DNA of 64,000 bases from an uncultured Acidimicrobiales bacterium (GTDB lineage: Bacteria; Actinomycetota; Acidimicrobiia; Acidimicrobiales; SZUA-35), in the NCBI GenBank assembly GCA_937976305.1, contig CALJSB010000027.1:37024-101023 (forward strand), written 5' to 3'. Of the stretch, positions 1-8,409 are shown one piece after another (position 1 is the stretch's first letter; each line of letters starts with the position of its first letter). The notes beneath the pieces are model-generated. The model was not told where the DNA came from and ran no database searches. It worked only from the letters and a program-made list of their open reading frames with translations. A program made the translations under genes and the position numbers.

Positions 1-917
1 AGCACCGATGCTCGGCGATGAAAGCCCATGTTGAGGGTCACGCGTCGATCAGGGCTCGTGTTGGCGAACGAACCGTGCACCGCCTGGCGATTGACAATGG
101 CGACATCGCCAGGCTCGCACACGAGTGGAACGGCATCGGGCAGCCGCTCCGAACCAGCCGCCTCGACCATCCCGGCAATGTCGACCGTGCGCAGCTTGTG
201 GGTGCCGGGCACGACCCACACACCGTTTGCTGGCGTGCACCCGAACACCTGCCCCATCAGGTTGAAGCCATGGGAGCCCTGATCCCAGTCGGGCGAGTCC
301 CAGTGGGTGACGCCATCGCGATGCCACGCAACCGAGGGGCCAACCCCCGGGTCCTTCATGAAGAGCACCTCGTTGAACGGGGTGAAGTCTCGTCCGTTGA
401 TGGCGGCAGCAATGCCGAGCAGATCTGGGTGTCCGTACACCCGCAGACACGCATCGCTGAACTGCAACGTGCCGTGAACGACGTACACAACCTCATCGGG
501 CGCGTCCGCCGGAGCTTCGGGCTCGTGCATCTTCACCGGATGACGGCCGTGTGCCAGCTTCGTCCCGCCAACAGGATCAGACAGTGTCTTGGCCCAGATT
601 ACGTTCTGCGCTTCGAGATCGGTGCCGTAGGCCGGGTTGCCATCGCTGTCGACATCGGCCCCTCGATGCACCGGCAGACGCCGGCGAAACTGGGCCAAGT
701 CGCTCTCGATATCAGCCAGTTCGTCGGGCCCGAGCACCCCTTCGAAGATGTAGAAGCCGTACTGCCAATAGGCCTCGACGATCTCTGGGTGAAGAACTCC
801 TTCGCCCACAAACCGCACCGGGCCACGGTTGCCAAGCTCAAAGGCTCGGCGTTCTCCATCGGCGAAGTACTCCTGCAACTCGGCGCTGGCAACCATTCGC
901 CACATTTGCACGAGCAT
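1..917 (-). CDS. Phytanoyl-CoA dioxygenase (PhyH) family protein, 3' end cut by the window edge
   Basis: Reading the minus strand from the ATG at 917 gives about 305 open codons running off the left edge, so the C-terminus is missing. The translation has the 2OG-Fe(II) dioxygenase facial triad of the PhyH family: WHRDGVTHWD (H-x-D) near residue 205 and a distal His in NRQAVHGSFANTSPDRR, whose Arg would bind the 2-oxoglutarate carboxylate. PhyH proteins hydroxylate small lipids or secondary metabolites; the substrate here is unknown. The start lies 33 bases after the stop of the ABC permease and in the same frame, so the gene probably ends that operon. Codons 5 and 8 are also ATG, so the exact start is unsure. 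A long plus-strand frame over the same bases is antisense noise. Confidence 0.85.
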   Translation of the reverse strand, partial: MLVQMWRMVASAELQEYFADGERRAFELGNRGPVRFVGEGVLHPEIVEAYWQYGFYIFEGVLGPDELADIESDLAQFRRRLPVHRGADVDSDGNPAYGTDLEAQNVIWAKTLSDPVGGTKLAHGRHPVKMHEPEAPADAPDEVVYVVHGTLQFSDACLRVYGHPDLLGIAAAINGRDFTPFNEVLFMKDPGVGPSVAWHRDGVTHWDSPDWDQGSHGFNLMGQVFGCTPANGVWVVPGTHKLRTVDIAGMVEAAGSERLPDAVPLVCEPGDVAIVNRQAVHGSFANTSPDRRVTLNMGFHRRASV

Positions 918-950
918 CGGAAAACTTGCAAGGAACTCCGGAGAAGCTCG

Positions 951-2138
951 TCAGTTCGAACCGCCGCTCACCGCGAGTGCAGGGTCGAGACGAGCTGCTT
1001 TGGCGGCGGGGTAGAAACCAGCGAGCATGCCGATGACCAAGGCGGCGCCGAGACCGGATGCCAACGCGAGTGGTGGGAGATCAACCACCCAGCCTTGGCG
1101 GCGGGCATAGCCGATCGTGATGCCCGACCCGAGCAGGATGCCAAGCACCCCACCCAGGCCAGACAACAAAGCAGCCTCCAACACAAACTGAGAACGGATG
1201 TGGCCACGAGTGGCACCGAGAGCCCTGCGAAGACCAATCTCGCCCCGTCGTTCGAGCACAGAGATCACCATCACGTTGGCGATACCTACGCCTCCCACAA
1301 GCAGCGCAACACCACCGAGAGCCAGCAACAAGTTCTGAAGATTCTGATCGACCTCGGCGCGAGCCTCGAGCAGATCGGACGGGCGGGAAACATCAACCTT
1401 CGCTGGCCGACCCGGATGAGCCGTCGGGGCAAGCAGCGGACGTGTCTCGTTGATCAGATCGGGGTCGACGCGAACGTAGATCGCGGTCGGGTTCGGTTCG
1501 ACGCCAAGCAGTTCGATTGCCGCTTGATCGCCAATGAGCACCTTGCGCGAGATATCGGGGTTGAGTGGTAGCTCGTCGAGGATGCCGACAACAACAAAGT
1601 CCTGTCCGCCCACGTCGATGACCGGACCACCCTCGAGGTCGGTGATGCCCAGTCGAATCGCAGCCACGTCGCCCAGCACCACGACGGGGAGCGCTCGCAG
1701 TCCGTCATCCAACGGACGACCCGCTGTGGTGTCCACCCGCAGCGTCTCGAACAATTCGGGAGACGCCGCCATGGCGTTGATGCCAACGACGTTGGTGTCG
1801 CGGTCATTGCGCCGCACCTCGAATTCGGTGCTGATCACCGCAGCAGCAGCGTCGACATTTTCGACGCGCCTGATCATGGGTTCCGCCTCGATCGGCAGCG
1901 GTTCGATGCTGATGCCCGTCGACGAGGCTTCAACCCGAAGCAGGTTGGTGCCCAAGCTGTCGAGTTGGGCGATCAGCGCAGCCTTTGACGACGACGAGAT
2001 ACCGACGACCGCAACCATCGATGCAATACCGATGGCGATGCCGAGCGCCGTGAGCGCCGTGCGACCGCGCCGGCTGCGCAGTCCGACGACACTCGTCGAC
2101 ACCACATCGCGGGCTCGGAGTTTTGATCGATCCATCAT
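951..2138 (-). CDS. MacB/FtsX-type ABC transporter permease
   Basis: This 395-aa protein has the MacB layout: one N-terminal membrane helix (about residues 25-50), a periplasmic MacB_PCD-like domain (about 50-270), then three C-terminal helices of the FtsX domain with the family signature ERRGEIGLRRALGATR. Such permeases do not import; they couple cytoplasmic ATP hydrolysis to motion of an extracytoplasmic domain, for export or for signalling at the envelope. The ATG overlaps the stop of the ATPase gene (ATGA), so the pair should be translated together and form one complex. The neighbouring adaptor lipoprotein suggests a tripartite-like MacA-MacB arrangement adapted to a Gram-positive envelope. 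The substrate cannot be read from the sequence. Confidence 0.9.
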   Translation of the reverse strand: MMDRSKLRARDVVSTSVVGLRSRRGRTALTALGIAIGIASMVAVVGISSSSKAALIAQLDSLGTNLLRVEASSTGISIEPLPIEAEPMIRRVENVDAAAAVISTEFEVRRNDRDTNVVGINAMAASPELFETLRVDTTAGRPLDDGLRALPVVVLGDVAAIRLGITDLEGGPVIDVGGQDFVVVGILDELPLNPDISRKVLIGDQAAIELLGVEPNPTAIYVRVDPDLINETRPLLAPTAHPGRPAKVDVSRPSDLLEARAEVDQNLQNLLLALGGVALLVGGVGIANVMVISVLERRGEIGLRRALGATRGHIRSQFVLEAALLSGLGGVLGILLGSGITIGYARRQGWVVDLPPLALASGLGAALVIGMLAGFYPAAKAARLDPALAVSGGSN

Positions 2139-2833
2139 TGGTCAACCGCCCGCTGTCGAACCGCCCCGTCGCGAACCTCAATCTGGCGAGGGAGCTGAGC
2201 AGCGAGGTCGGCATCGTGGGTGATGACCACGATCGTCGACCCATCGGCGTTGAGCTGTTTGAGTAAATCAACGATGCCGTCGCCGGTTGCCGTATCGAGG
2301 TTGCCGGTCGGTTCGTCGGCCAAGATCAGCGACGGTTCAGCCACGATGGCCCTGGCGATGGCCACTCGTTGACGCTGACCGCCCGAAAGTTTGGTGGGGC
2401 GGGCATGCAGCCGATCACCGAGGCCGACCTTTTCGAGGGCGATCTGGGCCATCTCCCGTCGCTGACGCCCACTCGTACCTCGATACAGGAGGCCGGCGGC
2501 AACGTTGTCGAGAGCGCTCAGCGTTTCGATGAGATGGAAGCTCTGAAACACGAAGCCCAACCGGGCAGAGCGCAAACCCGACAACCGGCGATCACTCAAC
2601 TTCGACGTATCCGTGCCCTCGATGAGAAGGCGGCCCTCGGTTGGCCGATCGAGTGTCCCCATGATGTTGAGCAGCGTCGACTTGCCCGAACCCGATGGCC
2701 CGACAACGGCAACCATCTCGCCGGCCTCGATCCGAAGATCGACACCCACCAGTGCGTTGACTGGCGGCGAGCCCGGGTAGGTGCGGTGCACGCCCTCGAG
2801 CTCGAGAACTGCCGTGTCGCTGGCACGTGTCAT
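2135..2833 (-). CDS. ABC transporter ATP-binding protein, MacB/LolD family
   Basis: This is a 232-aa single ABC domain of standard length. Walker A is GPSGSGKST near residue 44, the signature LSGGQRQRVAIARA lies near 145, and Walker B with the catalytic Glu is ILADEPTGNLD, followed by the His switch in VITHD. The subclass is the LolD/MacB group, partner of FtsX-like permeases. The gene overlaps the adaptor gene upstream by four bases (ATGA) and the permease downstream by four bases, strong evidence for one transcript and a fixed ratio of products. It should sit on the cytoplasmic face of the membrane bound to the 951-2138 permease. Confidence 0.94.
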   Translation of the reverse strand: MTRASDTAVLELEGVHRTYPGSPPVNALVGVDLRIEAGEMVAVVGPSGSGKSTLLNIMGTLDRPTEGRLLIEGTDTSKLSDRRLSGLRSARLGFVFQSFHLIETLSALDNVAAGLLYRGTSGRQRREMAQIALEKVGLGDRLHARPTKLSGGQRQRVAIARAIVAEPSLILADEPTGNLDTATGDGIVDLLKQLNADGSTIVVITHDADLAAQLPRQIEVRDGAVRQRAVDQ

Positions 2834-3888
2834 AGCGGTATGACGACGTTGTCGCCCTCGTCGAGTCCATCAATGATGGCTGTTGTTCCAATCACCGAGA
2901 CCAGTTCGACCTCGACTCGCTGCACCCCTCCGCCGTTGTCGACTTCCACCTGCCATCTGCCGTCCGACATCGCAAGGAGTGCGCGAACGGGGACGGTCAG
3001 CGCGTCGGTCGCCTGAGTCAGCGATCCGACGACTTCAACCGACTGACCGAGCTCATCGGGATTCACGCCGTCGACCGAGATCTCGATCAGTTGGCGAACC
3101 CCATCGTCGTCGCTCACCCGGGAAGAGCGAGTAACAACACCTGTCACAGGTGGCTCGGCGCTCACATCGATCGTGGCCCCTTCCGGGAAGAATTCCCGGA
3201 GGGTCGTCGATCCGCTCACCGTGAGCACGGTGCCGGTGCCGGTGACTTCGATGGGTGTGAACGACTGCCCCACTCGATATTCGGTCTGGAGCAGAACCTC
3301 GCTTGTCATGAACACGATCTGTGCCGAATCGACGATGCCTGTTGCGGGATGGCCGACAGATTTCTGCCAGTCCTTGACCGCTCGCTGTGTCGACAGGCCG
3401 AACACCTCATCGAGCGTCATACGGCCCTTGTCGTCGAAGCCCAAATCGAGCAAGTACTGCTGGAACTGAGCAACGTCGGCGCCTTTCTGTTGGCCGAGCC
3501 GTGTGCCCGCTTCGTCGACCTCCCAGCGACCAACCAACCGAAGCGGCCGGTAGAGCGGAGACTCACCAAGCACAAAGAACACCGGGCGACCGCCCACCTC
3601 AACCAACACGTCGCCGCTCTTCAAGGTGGTCAACGGGGGCGGGGCCCAGGTGACGAGCCCAACGAGTTCCACCGGCAGCGTGATGCTGGTGCCATAGCCG
3701 ACAGCAGCCTGGGCTTTCTGCGTCTCGACAACATCTTGGCGGACGACGGGAGCGAGCTCGGTGTCGACAGATGTCTCGGCCTCCGGGGCTGCGCTGGCCG
3801 GATTGTCGCCGCTCGAGCTACATCCGCCGGCGAGGACGGCGAGTGCAGATGCCGCAACCGCTGAGCCGATTGTTGACGTGCGGACCAT
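2830..3888 (-). CDS. Peptidoglycan-binding adaptor lipoprotein of the ABC efflux system
   Basis: The chosen ATG at 3888 follows GAGGAC and lies two bases after the stop of the lipoprotein gene upstream; longer reading frames run into that gene. The 352-aa product starts with a lipoprotein signal (about residues 1-25, Cys in LAGGCSSS). A PGB_1-like peptidoglycan-binding repeat follows near 140-210 (QQYLLDLGFD, then TQRAVKDWQKSVG). The C-terminal half resembles the beta-barrel and membrane-proximal parts of HlyD/MacA adaptors (PVRALLAMSDGRWQVEV and GDNVVIPL). Actinobacterial MacB pairs often carry this adaptor type, thought to link the permease to the cell wall. Its stop overlaps the ATPase start by four bases. 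Confidence 0.85.
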   Translation of the reverse strand: MVRTSTIGSAVAASALAVLAGGCSSSGDNPASAAPEAETSVDTELAPVVRQDVVETQKAQAAVGYGTSITLPVELVGLVTWAPPPLTTLKSGDVLVEVGGRPVFFVLGESPLYRPLRLVGRWEVDEAGTRLGQQKGADVAQFQQYLLDLGFDDKGRMTLDEVFGLSTQRAVKDWQKSVGHPATGIVDSAQIVFMTSEVLLQTEYRVGQSFTPIEVTGTGTVLTVSGSTTLREFFPEGATIDVSAEPPVTGVVTRSSRVSDDDGVRQLIEISVDGVNPDELGQSVEVVGSLTQATDALTVPVRALLAMSDGRWQVEVDNGGGVQRVEVELVSVIGTTAIIDGLDEGDNVVIPL

Positions 3889-3890
3889 GC

Positions 3891-4418
3891 TCAGTTGTCC
3901 TCTCCGTACTTCTCGTACAGGTCCGGAACGACTTCGCGGTAGCAATCGTCTTCGTCTTGGAGGTACTGGGCATCGTCGAAGCCCTCCGCCTGATCCGCGC
4001 TGTCGAGACTGATGCCGCCGCCGTCCATCGTCACGACGTAGCCCTTCGCGGTGATGCACTTCTCGAGATCAGCAGAGGCATCGATGAGACGTGCCTCGTC
4101 TTCGGGGTCCATCTCGAGGCCAGATGCGGCGGGCTCGAGCAGACTCTCGCACTCGCGTTCGATCTCCAAGGCCTCTTCGTCAGACACACCCTCCGGAATA
4201 CCCACACTGATGTCGAGGCCGCCGTTGTCGAAGTTCACCTCGCCTTCAAGGCCGGCCTCGGCCATGCAGTCGCGATAGTCCTCGGCGATCCGAGACTTCT
4301 CAGCCTCGCTGAGGTCATCGGTCGCAGACGCTCCACCAATGCCCCCGCAACCGGCCAGGAACACCGCCGCAACAAGTGCCGTTGCGATCCCAATCTGTTG
4401 CTCGCTGAATCGACGCAT
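3891..4418 (-). CDS. Putative lipoprotein, paralogue of the next gene upstream
   Basis: This 175-aa protein has a clear lipobox (FLAGCGG, Cys near residue 24), then an acidic soluble domain with spaced Cys pairs (DCMAEAG, ERECESL, KCITAKGY, DDCYREVVPDLYEKYG) that may form disulfides outside the membrane. It is a tandem paralogue of the 4418-4969 product: both share SEA(E/D)KSR, the stretch MDPEDEARLIDASAD and the C-terminal CYREVVPDLYEKYGE. The ATG overlaps the stop of that gene by one base (TGATG). I do not recognise a named family. Placement in an ABC/two-component operon suggests an envelope sensor or a cargo protein, which is inference. Confidence 0.8.
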   Translation of the reverse strand: MRRFSEQQIGIATALVAAVFLAGCGGIGGASATDDLSEAEKSRIAEDYRDCMAEAGLEGEVNFDNGGLDISVGIPEGVSDEEALEIERECESLLEPAASGLEMDPEDEARLIDASADLEKCITAKGYVVTMDGGGISLDSADQAEGFDDAQYLQDEDDCYREVVPDLYEKYGEDN

Positions 4419-4969
4419 CAGTTTCCCTCTCCGTACTTCTCGTAGAGGTCTGGGACGACTTCGCGGTAGCAGTTGTCCTCTGCCTCAAGGTACGCGGCCT
4501 CGTCGAAGCTCTCGTCGAACTCGTCTTGATCGTCGCTGTTGAACTCGATGCCGCCCTCGGGGTTGATGGCGACGACATACCCGGCCTCGGCCAGACACTG
4601 CTGCACGTCAGCCGAAGCATCGATCAGCCGGGCCTCATCCTCAGGATCCATCTGTTGTCCGGAGTCGAGATCTTCGAGGATCTTCTCGCACTCGAGCTCG
4701 ATGGCTGTGATCTCTTCCATGGGCAGGGTCTCACCCTCGGGACCGATCTCTACGTCGATGCTCACGCCGTTGTTCTCGAAGGTGACGTGGCCGACGAGGC
4801 CACCTTCCTCCATGCAGTTGCTGTACTCCTGTGCCAGGCGTGACTTGTCCGCTTCACTGAGGTTGGCGGTTGCCGATGCCCCACCGATCGCGTCACAAGC
4901 GGCAAGGAGGGTGACGCTCGCCAGTGCCACCGCCACCGTTCCTGCATTTCTCTTTGTCAGTTGTCTCAT
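4418..4969 (-). CDS. Putative lipoprotein, first gene of the MacB-like operon
   Basis: The start at 4969 is chosen because GGAG lies eight bases upstream and the residues after it form a proper lipoprotein signal (LLAACDA, Cys near residue 25). A start further upstream would add 19 residues of poor composition. The 183-aa product is acidic (EDEARLIDASAD, DDQDEFDESFDEAAYLE) and has four or five Cys after the lipid Cys. It is a tandem duplicate of the following gene; the two have diverged most in the middle. Function is unknown. It is the promoter-proximal gene of the minus-strand operon, divergent from the response regulator gene. Confidence 0.82.
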   Translation of the reverse strand: MRQLTKRNAGTVAVALASVTLLAACDAIGGASATANLSEADKSRLAQEYSNCMEEGGLVGHVTFENNGVSIDVEIGPEGETLPMEEITAIELECEKILEDLDSGQQMDPEDEARLIDASADVQQCLAEAGYVVAINPEGGIEFNSDDQDEFDESFDEAAYLEAEDNCYREVVPDLYEKYGEGN

Positions 4970-5015
4970 GTTTGCTCCATGTACGTTCGAGGTCGTTGTT
5001 CCATGTGGGCACCAC

Positions 5016-5087
5016 CCTGAGCGCAAGGCCTGAGAAGGTTCTGAGAAGTCCTGAGAGCCGCTTATGCGTTCTCAGTTTTTCCTCAGA
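5016..5087. promoter_or_regulatory. Divergent intergene with repeated CTGAGAA boxes (candidate response-regulator operator)
   Basis: Between the divergent starts at 4969 and 5109 lie plus-strand boxes CTGAGCG (5017), CTGAGAA (5030), CTGAGAA (5041) and CTGAGAG (5051), spaced 10-11 bases after the first. Boxes in the opposite orientation follow: TTCTCAG (5069) and TTCCTCAG (5079), with their CTCAG cores 11 bases apart. OmpR/PhoB-family regulators bind direct repeats with about 11-base periodicity, and the gene at 5109 encodes such a regulator. I infer autoregulation and control of the lipoprotein/ABC operon. Confidence 0.5.
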
Positions 5088-5108
5088 ACCCAGTGAGAGA
5101 CTGTGCTC

Positions 5109-5783
5109 ATGCGACTCCTGGTGGTCGAAGATGAACGAAACGTGGCCACTGCGTTGCAGAGCGGGCTGACTGCTGAGGGCTTCAGTGTCGACGTCGCCGA
5201 CGACGGTGATACCGGCTTCTGGATGGCCAAAGAGCACGAGTACGGCCTGATCATCCTCGACGTGATGCTGCCGGGCCGGAACGGCTACCAGGTGTGTCGC
5301 GATTTACGGGCCGACGAAATCACCACACCGATTCTGATGTTGACCGCCAAAGACGGTGAGTACGACCAAGCCGAGGGTCTCGACACCGGCGCAGACGACT
5401 ATCTGGTGAAGCCGTTCTCGTTTGTGGTGCTGTTGGCGCATGTTCGAGCGCTGCTCAGACGCGCAGGCGGCCCCAACGATGAGCAAGCGGCGCTGATCGC
5501 TGGGGATCTGGAACTGAATCACTCCACCCGACAATGCAAAAGAGGTGACACAGCTGCCGAGCTCACCAAGCGCGAGTTCGACCTACTCGAAGTGCTTGCC
5601 TCCCACCCCGGTCAAGTGTTCAGCAAGGACCATCTGCTGTCACAGGTGTGGGGACCGACCTTTGACGGCGGCACCAACGTCGTGGAGGTCTACATCGGGT
5701 ACCTCCGACGTAAGATCGACCGCGGCTCCCTTCCGGCTCGTATCGAGACCGTGCACGGCCACGGATATCGGCTGGCACCGTGA
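5109..5783 (+). CDS. OmpR/PhoB-family response regulator
   Basis: The 224-aa product has a receiver domain (acidic pair E7-D8, phospho-acceptor D51 in IILDVMLPG, T79, K101) and a C-terminal winged helix (about 130-222; ELTKREFDLLEVLASHPGQV and the wing ending in ETVHGHGYRLAP). All switch residues are present. The ATG at 5109 matches the family N-terminus (MRLLVVEDE); a GTG two codons upstream would only add residues. It overlaps the kinase gene by four bases (GTGA), so the two form a cognate pair. The likely targets are the CTGAGAA boxes just upstream. Confidence 0.95.
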   Translation: MRLLVVEDERNVATALQSGLTAEGFSVDVADDGDTGFWMAKEHEYGLIILDVMLPGRNGYQVCRDLRADEITTPILMLTAKDGEYDQAEGLDTGADDYLVKPFSFVVLLAHVRALLRRAGGPNDEQAALIAGDLELNHSTRQCKRGDTAAELTKREFDLLEVLASHPGQVFSKDHLLSQVWGPTFDGGTNVVEVYIGYLRRKIDRGSLPARIETVHGHGYRLAP

Positions 5784-7249
5784 AGTCGATTCCACTCCGA
5801 GTTCGGATCACGCTGCTCGTGCTGGCCACGTCGGCGCTGACGATTGCGGTCATCGTCTTGTTCGGTGCAGTGTCGTCAATCGATGAGGACGTAGCCGTTG
5901 AATCGTTCGAATCGACCTCGGAGGCGATGGTTCAAACCGACGAACGCTTGCACACCTACAGCGAGCGCCTGCAGGCGAGGATCCGGGGGTGGTTCGAAGA
6001 CGAGGGCGGCCAGCCGTTCCAGGACTGGAACGAAGAAGACGGGATTGGAAATCTGCAGGTTCTCGACGTCGGCGGACGCGAGATTGAACTGATCAGCGAT
6101 GGCCAAGTGCAGATCGTCGGCACCGTCCGCTGTCGCGCAACCGCCGACTTCCTCAATTGCCAAGAGGAAGACGACGGATCGGGTCCCGTGCGCTGGGCGA
6201 TCAACGAGGTAGAACGCCGAGCAGAAACCGTTTCACTCGATGTACCGGTGGTTGTCCACGGAATCGTGATCAGAGATTCAGCCGGCGACAACCTCCTGGT
6301 GCGATTCGAGGCCGACGTGTTTGCCGCGGACGAGGAGATCTCGAGTGGGATCGAAGACCTTGCCTTGATCGTGCTTCCCTTGCTTCTCGTCATCATCGGC
6401 GCCATCACATGGTTTTCCCTGGGCCGAGCGCTCAGCCCTGTTCAGGGCATGATCGATCAGGTCGACGAGATCGGTGTCGACAGTCTCGACCATCGAGTCC
6501 CCGTTCCCGAAGCAGACGACGAACTCAAACACTTGGCAACCACGATGAATCAAATGCTCGATCGCCTGCAGGGAGCCAACGAGCGACAGCGTCAGTTCAT
6601 CTCCGATGCCTCACACGAACTGCGCAGCCCCATCACGGCAACCGGGGCAACGCTCGAGGTGGCTCGGTCGAACCCGGACGAGGCCGATTGGGAACACGTC
6701 GCTGCAGTTGTCGACGAGGAAAACACTCGTCTCGCAAGCCTTGTTGATGATCTGCTTCTCCTGGCCCGAATGGACGAGAGCGCCGGCTCGAACCCAAGCA
6801 GCGGCGATTGGCAGGTCGACCTCGAAGAGATCTGCTTGGCAGAGGCAGATCGGCCTCACCCGGTCGACGTCAACGTGAAGGTCATCGAACCCGTGCGAGT
6901 GGCCGGCAATGTGTCGACGCTGACTCGTGCGATCCGCAATCTGGTCGACAACGCTGCCGCCCACGCCGCCACCGGAGTCCGCATCGAAGTTGGCCATCGT
7001 GGGCCTGAAGCGATTGTGCGCGTGCACGACGACGGACCTGGCGTGCCGCCTGAGTACGCAGACAAGATCTTCGAACGCTTTGTTCGGGCCGACGAGTCTC
7101 GCGTTCGCAACGGCACGGGCGGTGCTGGGCTCGGGCTCGCCATTGCCCGTCGGGTGGCCCACAATCACGGCGGTCGGCTCGATCTCGTGCCGGCGATTGA
7201 GGGAAGCGGCGCGACGTTCGAACTCGGCCTCCCTCGTGCGACCTTGTGA
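5780..7249 (+). CDS. Membrane sensor histidine kinase
   Basis: This 489-aa protein has an N-terminal membrane helix (about 8-30), an extracytoplasmic sensor region of about 165 residues, a second helix (about 195-215), HAMP, a HisKA domain with the phospho-acceptor His near residue 279 (SDASHELRSPI) and a HATPase_c domain: N box RNLVDNAAAHA, G1 VHDDGPGVP and G2 GGAGLGLAIARR. The sensor region contains one Cys pair (VRCRATADFLNCQEED) that could form a disulfide. It starts with GTG inside the regulator stop. It should phosphorylate the 5109-5783 regulator; the stimulus is unknown but is probably an envelope signal given the divergent operon. Confidence 0.94.
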   Translation: MKSIPLRVRITLLVLATSALTIAVIVLFGAVSSIDEDVAVESFESTSEAMVQTDERLHTYSERLQARIRGWFEDEGGQPFQDWNEEDGIGNLQVLDVGGREIELISDGQVQIVGTVRCRATADFLNCQEEDDGSGPVRWAINEVERRAETVSLDVPVVVHGIVIRDSAGDNLLVRFEADVFAADEEISSGIEDLALIVLPLLLVIIGAITWFSLGRALSPVQGMIDQVDEIGVDSLDHRVPVPEADDELKHLATTMNQMLDRLQGANERQRQFISDASHELRSPITATGATLEVARSNPDEADWEHVAAVVDEENTRLASLVDDLLLLARMDESAGSNPSSGDWQVDLEEICLAEADRPHPVDVNVKVIEPVRVAGNVSTLTRAIRNLVDNAAAHAATGVRIEVGHRGPEAIVRVHDDGPGVPPEYADKIFERFVRADESRVRNGTGGAGLGLAIARRVAHNHGGRLDLVPAIEGSGATFELGLPRATL

Positions 7250-7337
7250 GAATCGACTCCTCGACAGGCACGGACACATCGTGGAAGATCGTGACCACGG
7301 GACTGGCGAGGTTCCGGCGCAAACAAGGTGGGGAATC

Positions 7338-8288
7338 ATGCGGGTACTACGAAATATCGTTCTTTTGGCGGTCTTTGCGATGCTGGCCGTTGGCACGACG
7401 CCAGTGGCGGCCCAAACATCAGAAGCACGGCCGCAAGAACAGCGATCAGGCGATCACATCGGCACGGTCGACGGGCTTCGGGTCGCCCGGACAGAAGGCA
7501 GCCTCGCCGTCATCAACTGGAATCGTGTTGCCGGCGCCGAGTCCTACAACGTGTATGTCGACGACAATCCAGCCATCTCAGATACGGACGGCTGGTTGAC
7601 CATCAGGGACCTGGACTTCCTCACCTCATACAGCGTGACGGTGACGGCCGTCGTTGCCGGCGTTGAGGGACCACGCTCGGCCCCGGTCACGTTTGAGACA
7701 AGAGACGTCACCTTGCGCGACCCGGGCTTGATCGTCGACTTTGGCATTTTCAAGCTCTCTTCCACCCGTGTGCCCTTCGCTTGGAGGGACGCGCCGGGAA
7801 CAACCATCGAGCTCTTCCGCGACGGCGTGCAGATCCCAGCAAGCGAACTCGGCGACTTCTTTGAACGGCCGATCGACACCAACGTGGTTCCAGGTGAGAC
7901 CTACGTCTACACGGCCCGGCTCAGCAGCAACGCCACCGGGGCCAAAGGCCCGTTTGGTCCTGAGCTCACCGTGACCGTTCCGCTCGGCGCCTCCGGCCCG
8001 CCGACGCTTGTTTCGAGCTACGCCGACACCAGCGTCACTGTGCTGCGTCTCGGCGGCCTGGCTGCGGAGCGGGGCAATAGCTTCGAGGTCGAACGCAATG
8101 GCGAGTCGATCGGCGTCTTTGCTCGTCGTCTCGCGGGAGCCAACGAGTGGTTCGTTGACGATCGCGGGCGCCCAGACGGTGCGAGCACCTACCGAGTGCG
8201 CATCATCGGTGCGGGTGGCGAAGCTGGCCCATGGTCAAACGTTGCGGAGACGGCGCCACTCACGACTCCTCCAATCGTCGGCACCTGA
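7338..8288 (+). CDS. Secreted fibronectin type III repeat protein
   Basis: The ATG at 7338 follows GGTGGGG and begins a Sec signal peptide (about 1-26, ending TPVAAQ). The rest of the 316-aa chain is built of Fn3-like beta sandwiches: one near 45-125 (AVINWNRVAGAESYNVYVDD, then SYSVTVTAVVAGVEGPRSAPV), a degenerate one near 130-215 and a third near 220-310 (EAGPWSNVAETAPL). No catalytic domain or sorting signal is visible. It lies 88 bases after the kinase gene and may be the last gene of that operon. Such proteins usually mediate binding outside the cell; the ligand is unknown. Confidence 0.8.
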   Translation: MRVLRNIVLLAVFAMLAVGTTPVAAQTSEARPQEQRSGDHIGTVDGLRVARTEGSLAVINWNRVAGAESYNVYVDDNPAISDTDGWLTIRDLDFLTSYSVTVTAVVAGVEGPRSAPVTFETRDVTLRDPGLIVDFGIFKLSSTRVPFAWRDAPGTTIELFRDGVQIPASELGDFFERPIDTNVVPGETYVYTARLSSNATGAKGPFGPELTVTVPLGASGPPTLVSSYADTSVTVLRLGGLAAERGNSFEVERNGESIGVFARRLAGANEWFVDDRGRPDGASTYRVRIIGAGGEAGPWSNVAETAPLTTPPIVGT

Positions 8289-8409
8289 CGCCCACACAGC
8301 TCCCGCTGAGCGGGAACCTCTCCCCTTGGCCGACGGCTCGGTGCCAGGCTGAAATCAGTCACCGCCTACTGTGGAGCGGGACGTCGCGAGGTTGAGGAGC
8401 TGCACCAGC

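Noticed and set aside
18..1571. 517-codon plus-strand frame at the left edge
   Set aside because: It is antisense to the PhyH gene and the ABC permease, both of which show clear family motifs on the minus strand; its translation has no motif.
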